NCBI GenBank assembly: GCA_024867545.1
Contig: JANFNE010000055.1
Coordinates: 186,001-250,000, forward strand
From: Phytopythium helicoides
Taxonomy: Eukaryota > Oomycota > Peronosporomycetes > Pythiales > Pythiaceae
Length of the DNA stretch: 64,000 nt
Direction of reading: 5' to 3'
Position 1 is the stretch's first letter, and the number at the start of each line of letters is the position of its first letter. The notes beneath the pieces are model-generated. The model saw only the letters and a program-made list of their open reading frames with translations. It did no database searches and had not been told where the DNA came from. The position numbers and the translations under genes are program-made. This document shows positions 19,339 through 28,765 of this stretch, piece after piece.

Positions 19339-20538
19339 ATGGGAAAGGAGCGATTCACGGATAATCCGTTCCCGGACCTGCAGCTCTCGGGGGATGAACG
19401 CTTGCAGATCCAGGACATCGTCAACGCCATCATCGAGGAGAACTTCCACAAGTACGAGAACTTTGTCGTCCAGGAGAGGCACCGCGTCGACGACCGGCGC
19501 TGGAAGCACGTCAAGTCCAAAGATGACCTGCACATCTACACGGAGCGCACGGTGCGGGAGCTCGAGAAGTTTGGCTTAACGCCCGAACTGGCCAAAAACG
19601 GCGGCGAGGGTGACGGGAAATCGGATCTGCCGGTCATGCTCAGCGTCGGCACTTTTGTGGGCCAGATGGACGACCTCATGTTCGGCGTCGTCAACCCAAC
19701 GCTGGACGTCATGCGCATCAAGGCATCGTACGTCAATGACCTGAGCAGTGCCGCGGTGCTGTGTCCCATCATTGAGCCGACCACCGAGGATCCTTTCCGG
19801 TCACTCGTCATCAAGTGGATGCAGATCGACCTCCCGCTTGCGTCGACCAACGTCGTCAAGAATCGTGACTACGTGTACATCGAGGCGACGGGCATCCTGC
19901 ACTTTGCGAACGGGGACCGCGTCGGCTATCACATGCTGCACTCGATCGACTTCCCGCAGACACACTTACTTCCCAACAAGATCCGCGGACGCCTCTCGAT
20001 CTGCGGCTTCTTCCGCCAGGTCAACGCCAACGTGATCGACAACTATGCCGGCGGCACTGTCGACCCGGGTGGCGATATCCTGCGAATGCTGCTGATCCCC
20101 GCTGCTGCTGGCGCGCTGCTGTCCGCGACCAACTATGTCTACTGCGGTCAGATGAAGAAATTGTCGTGGATGCTGCAACGGCGCCAATCTGCTGCGGGTC
20201 GCCTTGGCGCCACGGCGATGCGAGGCGAAGTGTGCACTACGTGCGCCAAGAAGACGACAGCAGGTAGTCTGGGAAGCATGGGCAAGGGGACCTGCAGGCT
20301 ATGCTTCGGTTGCGTATGCCGGTCGTGCAAGGTGAGAAAGCGCATCAGCTTCATCGCTCCGGACGGCCAGCTTCTCCAGCGCAAGATCGCCTTCTGCCCG
20401 ATGTGCGTGAGCGAGTCGACCAAGACGAATGCCATGGAAGCCGCAAAGGACCAGGCAGATGGTTACAGCGCCTACAACATCTTCCACTCGTCCTCCGTGT
20501 CCGATACTCTCTCGGAGATGTCGTTTTATGAGAACTAG
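19339..20538 (+). CDS. START-like / FYVE-like protein (group D)
   Basis: 399 residues, ATG at 19339 (MGKERFTDNPFPDLQL). The START-like region is canonical (MDDLMFGVVNPT, KASYVNDL, KWMQIDLPL, KNRDYVYIEATG, GYHMLHSIDFPQ, DPGGD). Zinc ligands begin at C299/C302, with a 16-residue linker, and the knuckle is CRLCFGCVCRSC. The extra cysteine inside the knuckle (FGCVC) is shared with the 30063 and 31797 products. A segment NAMEAAKDQADGY precedes the tail SSSVSDTLSEMSFYEN, the clearest example of the C-terminal motif. Composition is GC-rich and regular, and an initiator lies just upstream, so this looks like a well-maintained gene. Confidence 0.93.
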   Translation: MGKERFTDNPFPDLQLSGDERLQIQDIVNAIIEENFHKYENFVVQERHRVDDRRWKHVKSKDDLHIYTERTVRELEKFGLTPELAKNGGEGDGKSDLPVMLSVGTFVGQMDDLMFGVVNPTLDVMRIKASYVNDLSSAAVLCPIIEPTTEDPFRSLVIKWMQIDLPLASTNVVKNRDYVYIEATGILHFANGDRVGYHMLHSIDFPQTHLLPNKIRGRLSICGFFRQVNANVIDNYAGGTVDPGGDILRMLLIPAAAGALLSATNYVYCGQMKKLSWMLQRRQSAAGRLGATAMRGEVCTTCAKKTTAGSLGSMGKGTCRLCFGCVCRSCKVRKRISFIAPDGQLLQRKIAFCPMCVSESTKTNAMEAAKDQADGYSAYNIFHSSSVSDTLSEMSFYEN

Positions 20539-21582
20539 CAGGCTGTCAATCAGCTCTCTGTTGTTCACCATGGCAACGGGCCATTGGTGACGCAATTAGT
20601 GAAGAAAATCCAATTGTATTTATACTACAAGCGGCAGCATGGAGCTCTGCTCAAAACTTGCGATTCACTAGCAACACACAGCTTTGATGGTGCCTGCGCA
20701 ATGTGCTCAATGAATTGCCGGTGGTTGTCAATCACTTCAATCAATGCACAATGATGTGGTGTACTCCACACTTCACAATCAAAAGAGTTGAAGTGGAGCG
20801 TCAGCAGCTTGGTCCATGCGTCAAGCGCGTGTCAACGGCCACGACCTACCTAATGCGTCAATATTGTGTTTAGCACCATCAACGAGGATCGACGACGACC
20901 TCGGCAAGGCAAAATCTCGCGGACCGACGGATTGTTGGTGCAGCCCAGCACCAGCTCGCGATCCGCAGCTCCGGTTTTCAGTTTTGCGACACATTGGTCT
21001 CCAAAGACGCGCAGTGGACCAGCTCGCGCAGCTACTGACCTCAGTCATCGGAAATACACTTCTTGTGGTGGGAGGCGGTCGCCAGCCACACAGAAACTGG
21101 GACTACATGCGCGTTTTCTCGCGTAGAGTGTTGTCGGCAGCGCCATCTCCCCGCCACGACGGAACTGATGGTCTTGAAGTTCAGCTCCAGCTGACGCATT
21201 GCTTTACAGCACATGGCGTTTGCACTTTACAAGCGAGTCAGCAGCGGTGCTGAATAGCTCAGCGATGCAATGCGCAATGCATACATTTCGATGGCAACCA
21301 CAAAGACATGCATGACGTCGCACGCACGTAGCTGTCGGCTGGTTGGAGGTGGTCGCGTTACATCTGAAGACTCGGTGGTGTCGCATTGCGATATTAGATC
21401 CGTCAATCAGTGACCGGTGATGCACTCGTCACAGCGACCGGCGGACCTAGATGGGTGGAGGCTGTCATCGTTTCCACGGCGCCGACCAGCGCTCAGTCGT
21501 CTGCTCGACACGAAGAGACTTCGAACGAAGGTCGTCAGTCTGCTTCTGTCCGCAGCGCAGCAACAGATATCGACTGCCAGGC
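20539..21582. other. Intergenic, upstream of the 21583 gene
   Basis: No gene is supportable. Overlapping 60-145 codon frames on both strands appear to reflect GC-rich sequence rather than coding. An ATG at 21451 is in frame with the downstream gene and could add 44 N-terminal residues, but that stretch lacks family similarity. Confidence 0.5.
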
Positions 21583-22785
21583 ATGAAGAAGGATCGAGTC
21601 GGCGGCGCCAGCACACCTTTCGCGCGACTCAGGATATCGAGGGAGGACCATCAGCAGCTTCAGGAGCTTGCGATCAGCATCGTCGAGGAGAACTTCTATC
21701 GGTATGAGGAGTTCGCCACCTCGCTAGGCGGTCGCGTCGACGACGAGATATGGAAGCATGTAAGGTCCAAGGACAATCTGAACCTCTTTGTTGAGCGAGT
21801 AATCTCCAAGGAAGCGGGGATGCCAACGCGGAGGCGAGCAAGGAGCACCGATTTCATGCAGCCGTGGTCAACGTCGCAGCACCTGCCCGTGATGCTCATG
21901 GCTGGCACCGTGTTTGGGCAAATGGAAGACCTCATGCTCGGCATCACAAACCCGAACTCGAGCGTCCAGCGAGTCGCAACGTCATACTCGGAGAACTTGA
22001 GCGATGTCTCGATCCTTTATCCCATCGTGGAGCCCACGCCGGATGAGCCGTTCCACTCTGTAATCCTGAAGTGGATGGAGGTCGATATGCCGCTGAGTGC
22101 GACTTCGGTCGTCAAAAACCGCGATTACGTCGTCATGGAGGCGACTGGCATGCTCGAGTTTGGCGACGGCGAGCGCGTTGGCTATCATTTGCTCCACTCG
22201 ATCGACTTCCCTGAGACCCATGAGCTATACAAGACCATCCGCGGCAGTTTGTCTATCTGCTCGTTCTACCGACAACTTGAGCGGAATCAACTCGACTGCT
22301 TTGCCACCGGCACTCTTGATCCCGGTGGAGAGCTCATGGAGTTTCTGCTCCTACCCGTGGCTGCTCCCGTGTTGTTTGCCGCAAGTTCGGACGTGCAATG
22401 CGGCGAGATGAAGAAACTGTCGTGGCTCTTACAAAAGAAACAGCTCCTCGCAGGCGCCAACTACATCCGGCACGATAACATGTGCGTTTCGTGCGCCGCC
22501 AAGTCGTACCCGGGCAGTGTGCTCCGCATCGGAAGGAGCACGTGCAAACTGTGTTTTGGTAGCGTGTGCCACTCATGCAAGATCCGCAAGAAAATCACGT
22601 TCGTGACGCCAGACCGGCGGCTGACGCGACGTAAAATCACCTTCTGTGCGCTGTGCATCAACGACTCTACCCGCATGAGCGCGCTGGAAGCTGCGAGGGA
22701 CCAGGCTCAGGGCTACGATGCGTATAACGTGGTGCACTGCGACTCAGGCTCGCAGTGCTCCTCGGAGCTGTCGTTCTACGAGTAG
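21583..22785 (+). CDS. START-like / FYVE-like protein (group D, divergent)
   Basis: 400 residues from the ATG at 21583 (MKKDRVGGASTPFARL); an in-frame ATG at 21451 is possible but the family starts here. Several near-invariant positions are changed: MLGITNPN for MFGVVNPT, QRVATSYSEN for MRIKASYVDD, and ICSFYRQ for CGFFRQ. The central KWMEVDMPL, KNRDYVVMEATG and GYHLLHSIDFP motifs survive. The zinc cluster is intact (C301/C304, CKLCFGSVCHSC, FCALC). The segment SALEAARDQAQGY and the ending CSSELSFYE are conserved. The START-like pocket may have altered specificity. Confidence 0.9.
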   Translation: MKKDRVGGASTPFARLRISREDHQQLQELAISIVEENFYRYEEFATSLGGRVDDEIWKHVRSKDNLNLFVERVISKEAGMPTRRRARSTDFMQPWSTSQHLPVMLMAGTVFGQMEDLMLGITNPNSSVQRVATSYSENLSDVSILYPIVEPTPDEPFHSVILKWMEVDMPLSATSVVKNRDYVVMEATGMLEFGDGERVGYHLLHSIDFPETHELYKTIRGSLSICSFYRQLERNQLDCFATGTLDPGGELMEFLLLPVAAPVLFAASSDVQCGEMKKLSWLLQKKQLLAGANYIRHDNMCVSCAAKSYPGSVLRIGRSTCKLCFGSVCHSCKIRKKITFVTPDRRLTRRKITFCALCINDSTRMSALEAARDQAQGYDAYNVVHCDSGSQCSSELSFYE

Positions 22786-23447
22786 AAAAAGTTAATCGCA
22801 GCTTGGGATTTGTAGCAAACAACTGTACAGTCGAATCAATGCTCCGTTGAGCTTAAGTCATGATGGCCTGGTTGCTCGCCCTGGCTCTGTGTTGCAAGCA
22901 AGAGCGGCAGACCTACTGACTCACTGCATCAATCGAGATTGAGCTGGGCGGATCATCTCACGCAAGTGGAGGCACAGACAATCTCTTGACTCAATCAAGG
23001 CCTCAACAGTCTTGAGGTACCGTGGAGCCTTTATTGGTTGATGCACACCTTGAGCAAATCCTTGAGAATGTTGGACCGAGCGCCGACTACTATTGTTGTA
23101 CCGGTCGTGGATCGCCGTGGCATTGTGATGCTTCCAGGGCGAACAACGCGCTGTGCGGGAAGCAAGTACTATGGACCGTACCTACCCTACCGCTCGGCCG
23201 GTGTCCAATTGTCGACGCACTGAGTGAACCCTTGACGGTACCTTGAGGACCGTTGCACTCACGTCAGCAGGTCCCTCCTGTCGCCATGCTGGACTCTGCA
23301 CCAAGCCCAGGACCGGACTAGAACGCAACCGCTACGTAACTCCACTTGGTCTTTTGCATCGGCGAGCACAGCACAACCAGCTCGACCACACACCCGTAGT
23401 CGTCTCGCTCGCTCGCCTTACACGAAGTCGAGACACACCACATCTAG
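22786..23447. other. Intergenic, upstream of the 23448 gene
   Basis: No supportable gene. The last ~90 bases (from about 23361) are duplicated, with the gene's 5' two-thirds, at 27263 onward, so part of the promoter was copied too. Confidence 0.5.
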
Positions 23448-24169
23448 ATGGGATCTCAGCGATTCCAGACCAACCCGTACCCGGATCTCCAGCTCACCGA
23501 GAACGACCGTGGACAACTCCTAGAGCTAGCGAACGCGTTCGTCGAGGAAAACTTTCGCAAGTACGAGAGTTATGTGGTCGAAGACAAGCGCAAGGTGGAC
23601 GAGTCCCGCTGGAAATACCTCAAGTCGAAGGACGATCTGCACATTTACGTCGATCGCGCATCCATCGGGAAAGAATATCTAGCGAGCTCGGACCCCGGCG
23701 GTAACTCAATGCCTCGGAAGCAGAGTAGTGCGGCTCCAACGGCAAAGAATGCGAAGGGCAAAGACCTTCCCGTGATCCTGAGCGTCGGGACATTTGTCGA
23801 ACAGCTCGACGACGTCATGTTTGGTCTCGTGAATCCGACCCAAGATGTGATGCGGGTCAAGGCATCGTACGTGAACGATTTCCAAGACGGAGCCGTGCTC
23901 GCGACGATCGTGGAGCCCACGGTTGCGGACCCGTATCGTTCAGTGCTCGTGAAGTGGGTGCAGATTGATTTGCCTTTGGGTGGTACCAGCATTGTCAAGA
24001 ACAGAGACTACGTCTATCTGGAGGCAACTGGAATCTTGCACTTTGCCAACGGTGACCGCGTCGGCTATCACCTTCTGCACTCGATCGACTTTCCTCAGAC
24101 ACCTCCTCTTCCTCGTCGTGTGCGCGCCAAATTCTCCATTTGCGGTCTGTTTCGGCAGATCGATGCCAA
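23361..24169 (+). repeat. Source segment of an 809 bp direct duplication
   Basis: Reappears at 27263-28071 with a constant offset of 3902 bases and no difference noticed. It includes about 87 bases of upstream sequence and the first 240 codons of the group E gene. Confidence 0.9.
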
Positions 24170-24677
24170 CTCGGTCGATAATTTTGCTGGTGGTACAACA
24201 GATCCTGGTGGAGAGCTGCCAAACTTCATTATGTTGGCTGCGTCGGCACAAGCCATGCTCGCAGCAACCAACTATGTGTACTGCGGCCAAGTAAAGAAAA
24301 TCTCGTGGATCTTGCAAAAGCGTCAAGCGTCTCACCGTGCCAACCCTAGTGTACGCAAATCGGATGTCTGCGTCAACTGCGCGCGCAAGCTGTCTGGGAA
24401 GAGCCTTGGACGGATTGGCAAAGGTGTGTGTCGCATTTGTTTCGGAAGCGTGTGTCGGTCGTGCCGCGTCCCGAAGCGAGTGAGCTTTATCACACCCGAC
24501 AGCCAGTTGATTCAGCGCAAGATCGACTTTTGCGCCATGTGTGTGAGCGAGACGACCAAGATGAGCGCGCTGGAAGCTGCACGTGATCAGGCGGAAGGAT
24601 TCGGTGCGTATGATGCTATTGAGAGCTCTAACTCGGAGACAATTTCCGAGATGTCGTTGCGTTTTTCCCACCAGTAG
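23448..24677 (+). CDS. START-like / FYVE-like protein (group E, parent of a truncated copy)
   Basis: 409 residues, ATG at 23448 (MGSQRFQTNPYPDLQL). START-like region about 105-280 with LDDVMFGLVNPTQD, KASYVNDFQDGAVL, KWVQIDLPL, KNRDYVYLEATG and GYHLLHSIDFPQ. Zinc ligands are C308/C311, a 16-residue linker, CRICFGSVCRSC, and FCAMC. The helix-like SALEAARDQAEGF and tail SNSETISEMS follow. Residues 1-240 are reproduced without visible change in the truncated copy at 27350. Blocks of DNA are also identical to the 30063 gene (23566-23650 with 30181-30265; most of 23821-23977 with 30436-30592), indicating conversion or recent exchange. Confidence 0.92.
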   Translation: MGSQRFQTNPYPDLQLTENDRGQLLELANAFVEENFRKYESYVVEDKRKVDESRWKYLKSKDDLHIYVDRASIGKEYLASSDPGGNSMPRKQSSAAPTAKNAKGKDLPVILSVGTFVEQLDDVMFGLVNPTQDVMRVKASYVNDFQDGAVLATIVEPTVADPYRSVLVKWVQIDLPLGGTSIVKNRDYVYLEATGILHFANGDRVGYHLLHSIDFPQTPPLPRRVRAKFSICGLFRQIDANSVDNFAGGTTDPGGELPNFIMLAASAQAMLAATNYVYCGQVKKISWILQKRQASHRANPSVRKSDVCVNCARKLSGKSLGRIGKGVCRICFGSVCRSCRVPKRVSFITPDSQLIQRKIDFCAMCVSETTKMSALEAARDQAEGFGAYDAIESSNSETISEMSLRFSHQ

Positions 24678-27061
24678 CCGTTCAGGAGGAGTATGAGTGA
24701 TCAGCGTGTGGGTGTTTGCGTAGAGAATTTATATTTGTGTAAGGTTTTGTCAGTGTCGCTCGTGTCGCGATAAGTGCTATGGATCCTCTGCATTGATATT
24801 CTTAGCGTGCAATATCGCCACAATTATCATGTACCACGAAGGCTTGAAGCATGTCATGACGCACTGGCTGTCCATTCTGGTTCTTTGTTCAAGGGTCCTC
24901 AAAGTGAGTCAATTTGCAAAATGCTTTGCACAACGTGGCTCCCCAGCTACTCTCCAGCATTACACATTTGCTCACGGCGTGAACGAAGATTACGCGAGAG
25001 GCCATCGAGCAAAAAGGGAATAGTCGATTCCAGAATGTGGGGTAGAAGTTGGAAAGATAATGTGAATGTACTTTTGCAAGCGTAAACTTACCATTCCACA
25101 CCCAAATGGTGCAGACGCTGTTACAAGAATTTTTCCAACGTAGCGTTTGATAGAGATTGGTTAGCAGCGAGCTGCGAGTTCTAAAGATTACTACAAAGTG
25201 AATTTACAATAAAATTTTAGCTGCGTTGAAATAAGTAGAACTTGTTGCTACTAGCCTAGCTTGAAATACGAGTAGCCTCTTTTTTGTCGTCCACGTCGAC
25301 GAGACAAGCTTTAGTCTAGATCCTAATTACTTTCGTTCGTCTTTCGCTCGTCGACAGTCCAGTGAGTGGGTTCTCTGGCGTGCTTTGAAGAAAATGTGAA
25401 GTCTTGATGAGAGTAATTGTGGGAATCAATTACTCGATTGATTTCATATCTTTCGTACTATTTGTTTCTGTGGTTACGCTGCTTCTTCGTGGCGATTGCG
25501 TAGATCTTTGCTTTTCGGTGTCAATCCTGTATTGTTAGTCTTCAGACGTGGTAGGAATTTCATCTTCACTTCGGATGTGCCTCCTTCAGAACTCGCAAAC
25601 AGGTTGTTTTCGTCAAAAGCTCGAGAATCAAACGGGGTCGGAGTTCTCGCATCACCACTGGAGGGCTCTACAACATTACTGACGACAAATCTAAGACCAC
25701 CAGACAGCTCAGCACCTGCTCGATAACCCTAAGTTGAAGTGCGATCCCTCGTGTTGCCGGAGTCTTACCCTCACCTTTCGCATGCTCGTATTTGCTGGAC
25801 CCGTCCGACTCCACGTGCATGAATTCATCGTCTGCCGCAACAAAAACTTACTGCTCGCAGCAGGTGGCTTTCCCAGCATCAGTAAACGCAATATCATTCC
25901 CAGCGTTGATGCTTCCGATTACCACTGACAGCTTGCAAGTAGATTGTAAAACTGCTTCTTCGGAGCGAGCTGACGATGGAGTGTTATCGCTTGCGGCAAA
26001 GACGCTCAAGGAGAGTATTTGACATGAGGATCATTGTTCATAGGTTTGTGCAAAGATTGCTGGTCGACCCTGTAGCTTACATTGATCTTTGGCCACACGC
26101 AAACGACGCAGATGTCAAGACACTTAGTAGTAAGCATAAGGTTGATCAACTCCCGCAAGTACCGCGGTCGAGCGGATTGTTCCAAGGCAAGACAGCGCTG
26201 CCTCGTATTCGGAGTGTTGCTAAATCATCTCTTCGTGTCGGATACATGGACAGCGTCTCGTGCGAAAGCAGGACATTCTTCAGAGTTCACTCGCTCAGTG
26301 GTTGATAATCTGAAACGAAGGCTACGCTGGATGCAGTTTCTGAAGAGCCGGTCTCATCGAGCGATGAACGAACAGACTGGACGGGCGAAGATCTTGAGAT
26401 TTCCCCAAGACGGGATATCTGTTTTCCAGTGGAAAGAAGATACCCTCCTCTCAGCTTAACTAGCGGCGAACGCGTGAAGCTTCACACGTCTAGCTGGGTT
26501 GGTTAGCATGGTGGGTGACCTGCACTCGTGGAGTTGCTTCTCTAAGTGCAAGATTATTACTTCATCAATAAACTGCGTGTGTGGAGACTTCCAAAGCTAG
26601 CACGTGCTCATTGATAGCGGCAAGTTGGGTGGTTTGGGCACGCTGTAGATGCACTACGACCTGTCATGTACACAGTATCGGAAGCAGCAACTCTGCGACG
26701 GTGTGTTCTATGATCTGCAAAGATTTCGGCTCCTCCCCGAATTGAACGAGTTCAAACTTGGCATCAGCCTATTGAGTTTGCGAACTCTATACCTAGGGAA
26801 ATCTTTTTCGCTGCAGGGCGACTATAGCCGACAGCTCGCGGGTGGCCTCCCTTCTGGATTCTAGTGCGTGGGAAACATATTTGCCGAGCGTAGGAGATTC
26901 AGTTGCACCAAAGGAATCGAAGGTAACCTGGTTTTGAGATGGTGCGTTTGGCCAGCCGTGACTACTCAAATTAGGTGATGTGCGAATGTCATTGAGGCCA
27001 TCTGATGAGCCAAAATGAAAAGCTCACGAACAGCATTGGCTTCATGTTCTACTGTAGAAAT
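24678..27061. other. Gene-poor region with decayed-looking open stretches
   Basis: About 2.4 kb without a convincing gene. The first ~800 bases are AT-rich. Between about 25560 and 26460 overlapping plus-strand frames (25621-26022, 25976-26305, 26082-26459) look like a frameshifted relic, but I recognise no domain. A 71-codon frame at 26649-26864 starts with ATG and is leucine-rich (see separate entry). Confidence 0.4.
26649..26864 (+). pseudogene. Short leucine-rich ORF, possible LRR fragment
   Basis: 71 residues from an ATG at 26649. The central part (LPELNEFKLGISLLSLRTL) has leucine spacing reminiscent of a single leucine-rich repeat. No signal sequence or second repeat is visible. It is more likely a relic than a gene. 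Confidence 0.25.
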
Positions 27062-27262
27062 TTAAAAGTTGTGTTTACCATATGAAACGCACACTTGCTC
27101 TTGCGGCAAATCCTCGAAAACGCTCTCCAAACTGTAGAGGGCCTCCAACGTGCCATCGACAGTACGGCGTTCGCGCTCGGCTCTCCAACATAGAGACCTC
27201 TGCAACCTCTGGTCGTCGAATTCATCCAATCTAAGCGGCGGGGTCACTTCAGCATTTGCAAC
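27062..27262 (-). pseudogene. C-terminal fragment of an unidentified gene cut by a duplication edge
   Basis: On the minus strand an open frame of about 67 codons ends at a TAA at 27062-27064. It has a coding-like acidic/basic composition (words such as LDEFDDQRLQ, DGTLEALYSLESVFEDL). Reading upstream, this character ends where the duplicated group E segment begins (27263). The simplest reading is that the duplication joined next to or inside another gene and removed its front part. The product is not recognised. Confidence 0.4.
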
Positions 27263-28071
27263 GGCGAGCACAGCACAACCAGCTCGACCACACACCCGTA
27301 GTCGTCTCGCTCGCTCGCCTTACACGAAGTCGAGACACACCACATCTAGATGGGATCTCAGCGATTCCAGACCAACCCGTACCCGGATCTCCAGCTCACC
27401 GAGAACGACCGTGGACAACTCCTAGAGCTAGCGAACGCGTTCGTCGAGGAAAACTTTCGCAAGTACGAGAGTTATGTGGTCGAAGACAAGCGCAAGGTGG
27501 ACGAGTCCCGCTGGAAATACCTCAAGTCGAAGGACGATCTGCACATTTACGTCGATCGCGCATCCATCGGGAAAGAATATCTAGCGAGCTCGGACCCCGG
27601 CGGTAACTCAATGCCTCGGAAGCAGAGTAGTGCGGCTCCAACGGCAAAGAATGCGAAGGGCAAAGACCTTCCCGTGATCCTGAGCGTCGGGACATTTGTC
27701 GAACAGCTCGACGACGTCATGTTTGGTCTCGTGAATCCGACCCAAGATGTGATGCGGGTCAAGGCATCGTACGTGAACGATTTCCAAGACGGAGCCGTGC
27801 TCGCGACGATCGTGGAGCCCACGGTTGCGGACCCGTATCGTTCAGTGCTCGTGAAGTGGGTGCAGATTGATTTGCCTTTGGGTGGTACCAGCATTGTCAA
27901 GAACAGAGACTACGTCTATCTGGAGGCAACTGGAATCTTGCACTTTGCCAACGGTGACCGCGTCGGCTATCACCTTCTGCACTCGATCGACTTTCCTCAG
28001 ACACCTCCTCTTCCTCGTCGTGTGCGCGCCAAATTCTCCATTTGCGGTCTGTTTCGGCAGATCGATGCCAA
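27263..28071 (+). repeat. 809 bp copy of the group E gene front part
   Basis: Matches 23361-24169 with a constant offset of 3902 bases. The right edge is sharp: gatgccaa is followed by ctcggtcgat in the parent and by atccctcgag in the copy. Confidence 0.92.
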
Positions 28072-28120
28072 ATCCCTCGAGCCTGCCTCAACGGCGTCTT
28101 GCTCGACCGGTGGTCGATAA
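27350..28120 (+). pseudogene. Truncated START-only copy of the group E gene
   Basis: An open frame of 256 residues from an ATG at 27350. The first 240 residues equal the 23448 product (N-terminus and most of the START-like region up to LFRQIDA). It then runs into 16 unrelated residues (ending ASCSTGGR) and stops. The end of the START-like region, the whole zinc finger and the tail are missing. The ATG and about 87 upstream bases are intact, so a shortened protein could still be made. Its reading frame is undamaged, which fits a very young copy rather than long decay. Confidence 0.85.
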
Positions 28121-28134
28121 TAATCCGACAGCGT

Positions 28135-28320
28135 GATGGGAATAAGTGAACGGGTGAAGCTGAAATTTGCAGCTCACAGAGCTCGACCGCGATAAGCTCC
28201 TGGAGGTTGTCAATCTCTGGTTGAAACGCGAGCGTTCACAAGTTGGTGAAGCATGCTGGAAATGCCTCAAGTCGTAAGATGCTCTGCATGTCTTTACAAC
28301 TCAATACGTTCCGAGAGCTC
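28135..28320 (+). pseudogene. Fossil of a START/FYVE-like gene N-terminus (group E type)
   Basis: From 28167 one frame reads LQLTELDRDKLLEVVN, then KRERSQVGEACWKCLKS, a stop, and DALHVFT. This aligns with the N-terminal region of the 31797 product (LQLTELDREKLLEI, HKRKVDEACWKYLKSKDDLHIY). A segment equivalent to about ten residues is missing and the ATG-proximal part is frameshifted. It is a decayed copy, older than the truncated gene it adjoins. Confidence 0.7.
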
Positions 28321-28559
28321 CATGCGGATTCCTGTGTGGATCTAATCACTGGCCCATTGGGCCTTGCCGAATATATATTGCTTATGGATTGCTTGGCGAC
28401 GACCCCGAGCAATCAATAATTGTGCTGCAGCAATATGCAAGGTCATGTATTGCAATGTCAGATGGTTATTGCTCTAGCGACTCCTGCCTGGATCGAGTGG
28501 ATAGCTGCTCGTCTTCGTTACCGTTGACGATCTCCAGTTCGTCAACTCAAGCCAGCCAC
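28321..28559. other. Spacer between START fossil and transposase remnant
   Basis: Nothing recognisable in either strand. Confidence 0.4.
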
Positions 28560-28765
28560 ACAGCCTGAGAGATGATCTCGTCGCTGATAAGGTCCCAGTT
28601 CAACTGTAGGTAGAAGCAATGTTTCGAGGGTTTCGTGGCTCATGCTCTTTTAGATATAGGCAAGAGTGTGCTTGACCTTGGAAAAGAGGCGCTCTACACG
28701 TACCGATGTCGCTGGTAGCCAATTGATATCGTGTCCTGTTGAGTGCCATAGCGAGCAAAAAGTGG
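28560..28765 (-). mobile_element. hAT-type transposase C-terminal remnant
   Basis: On the minus strand the frame reads INWLPATSVRVERLFSKVKH, which fits the hallmark hAT dimerisation segment (LxIPATSxxxERxFS). It is followed by an in-frame stop, then KSMSHETLETLLL, and after a frameshift QLNWDLISDEII, again at the expected hAT positions. No complete transposase, BED finger or terminal inverted repeats were found, so this is a dead fragment. Recognition is by motif; boundaries are approximate. Confidence 0.6.
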
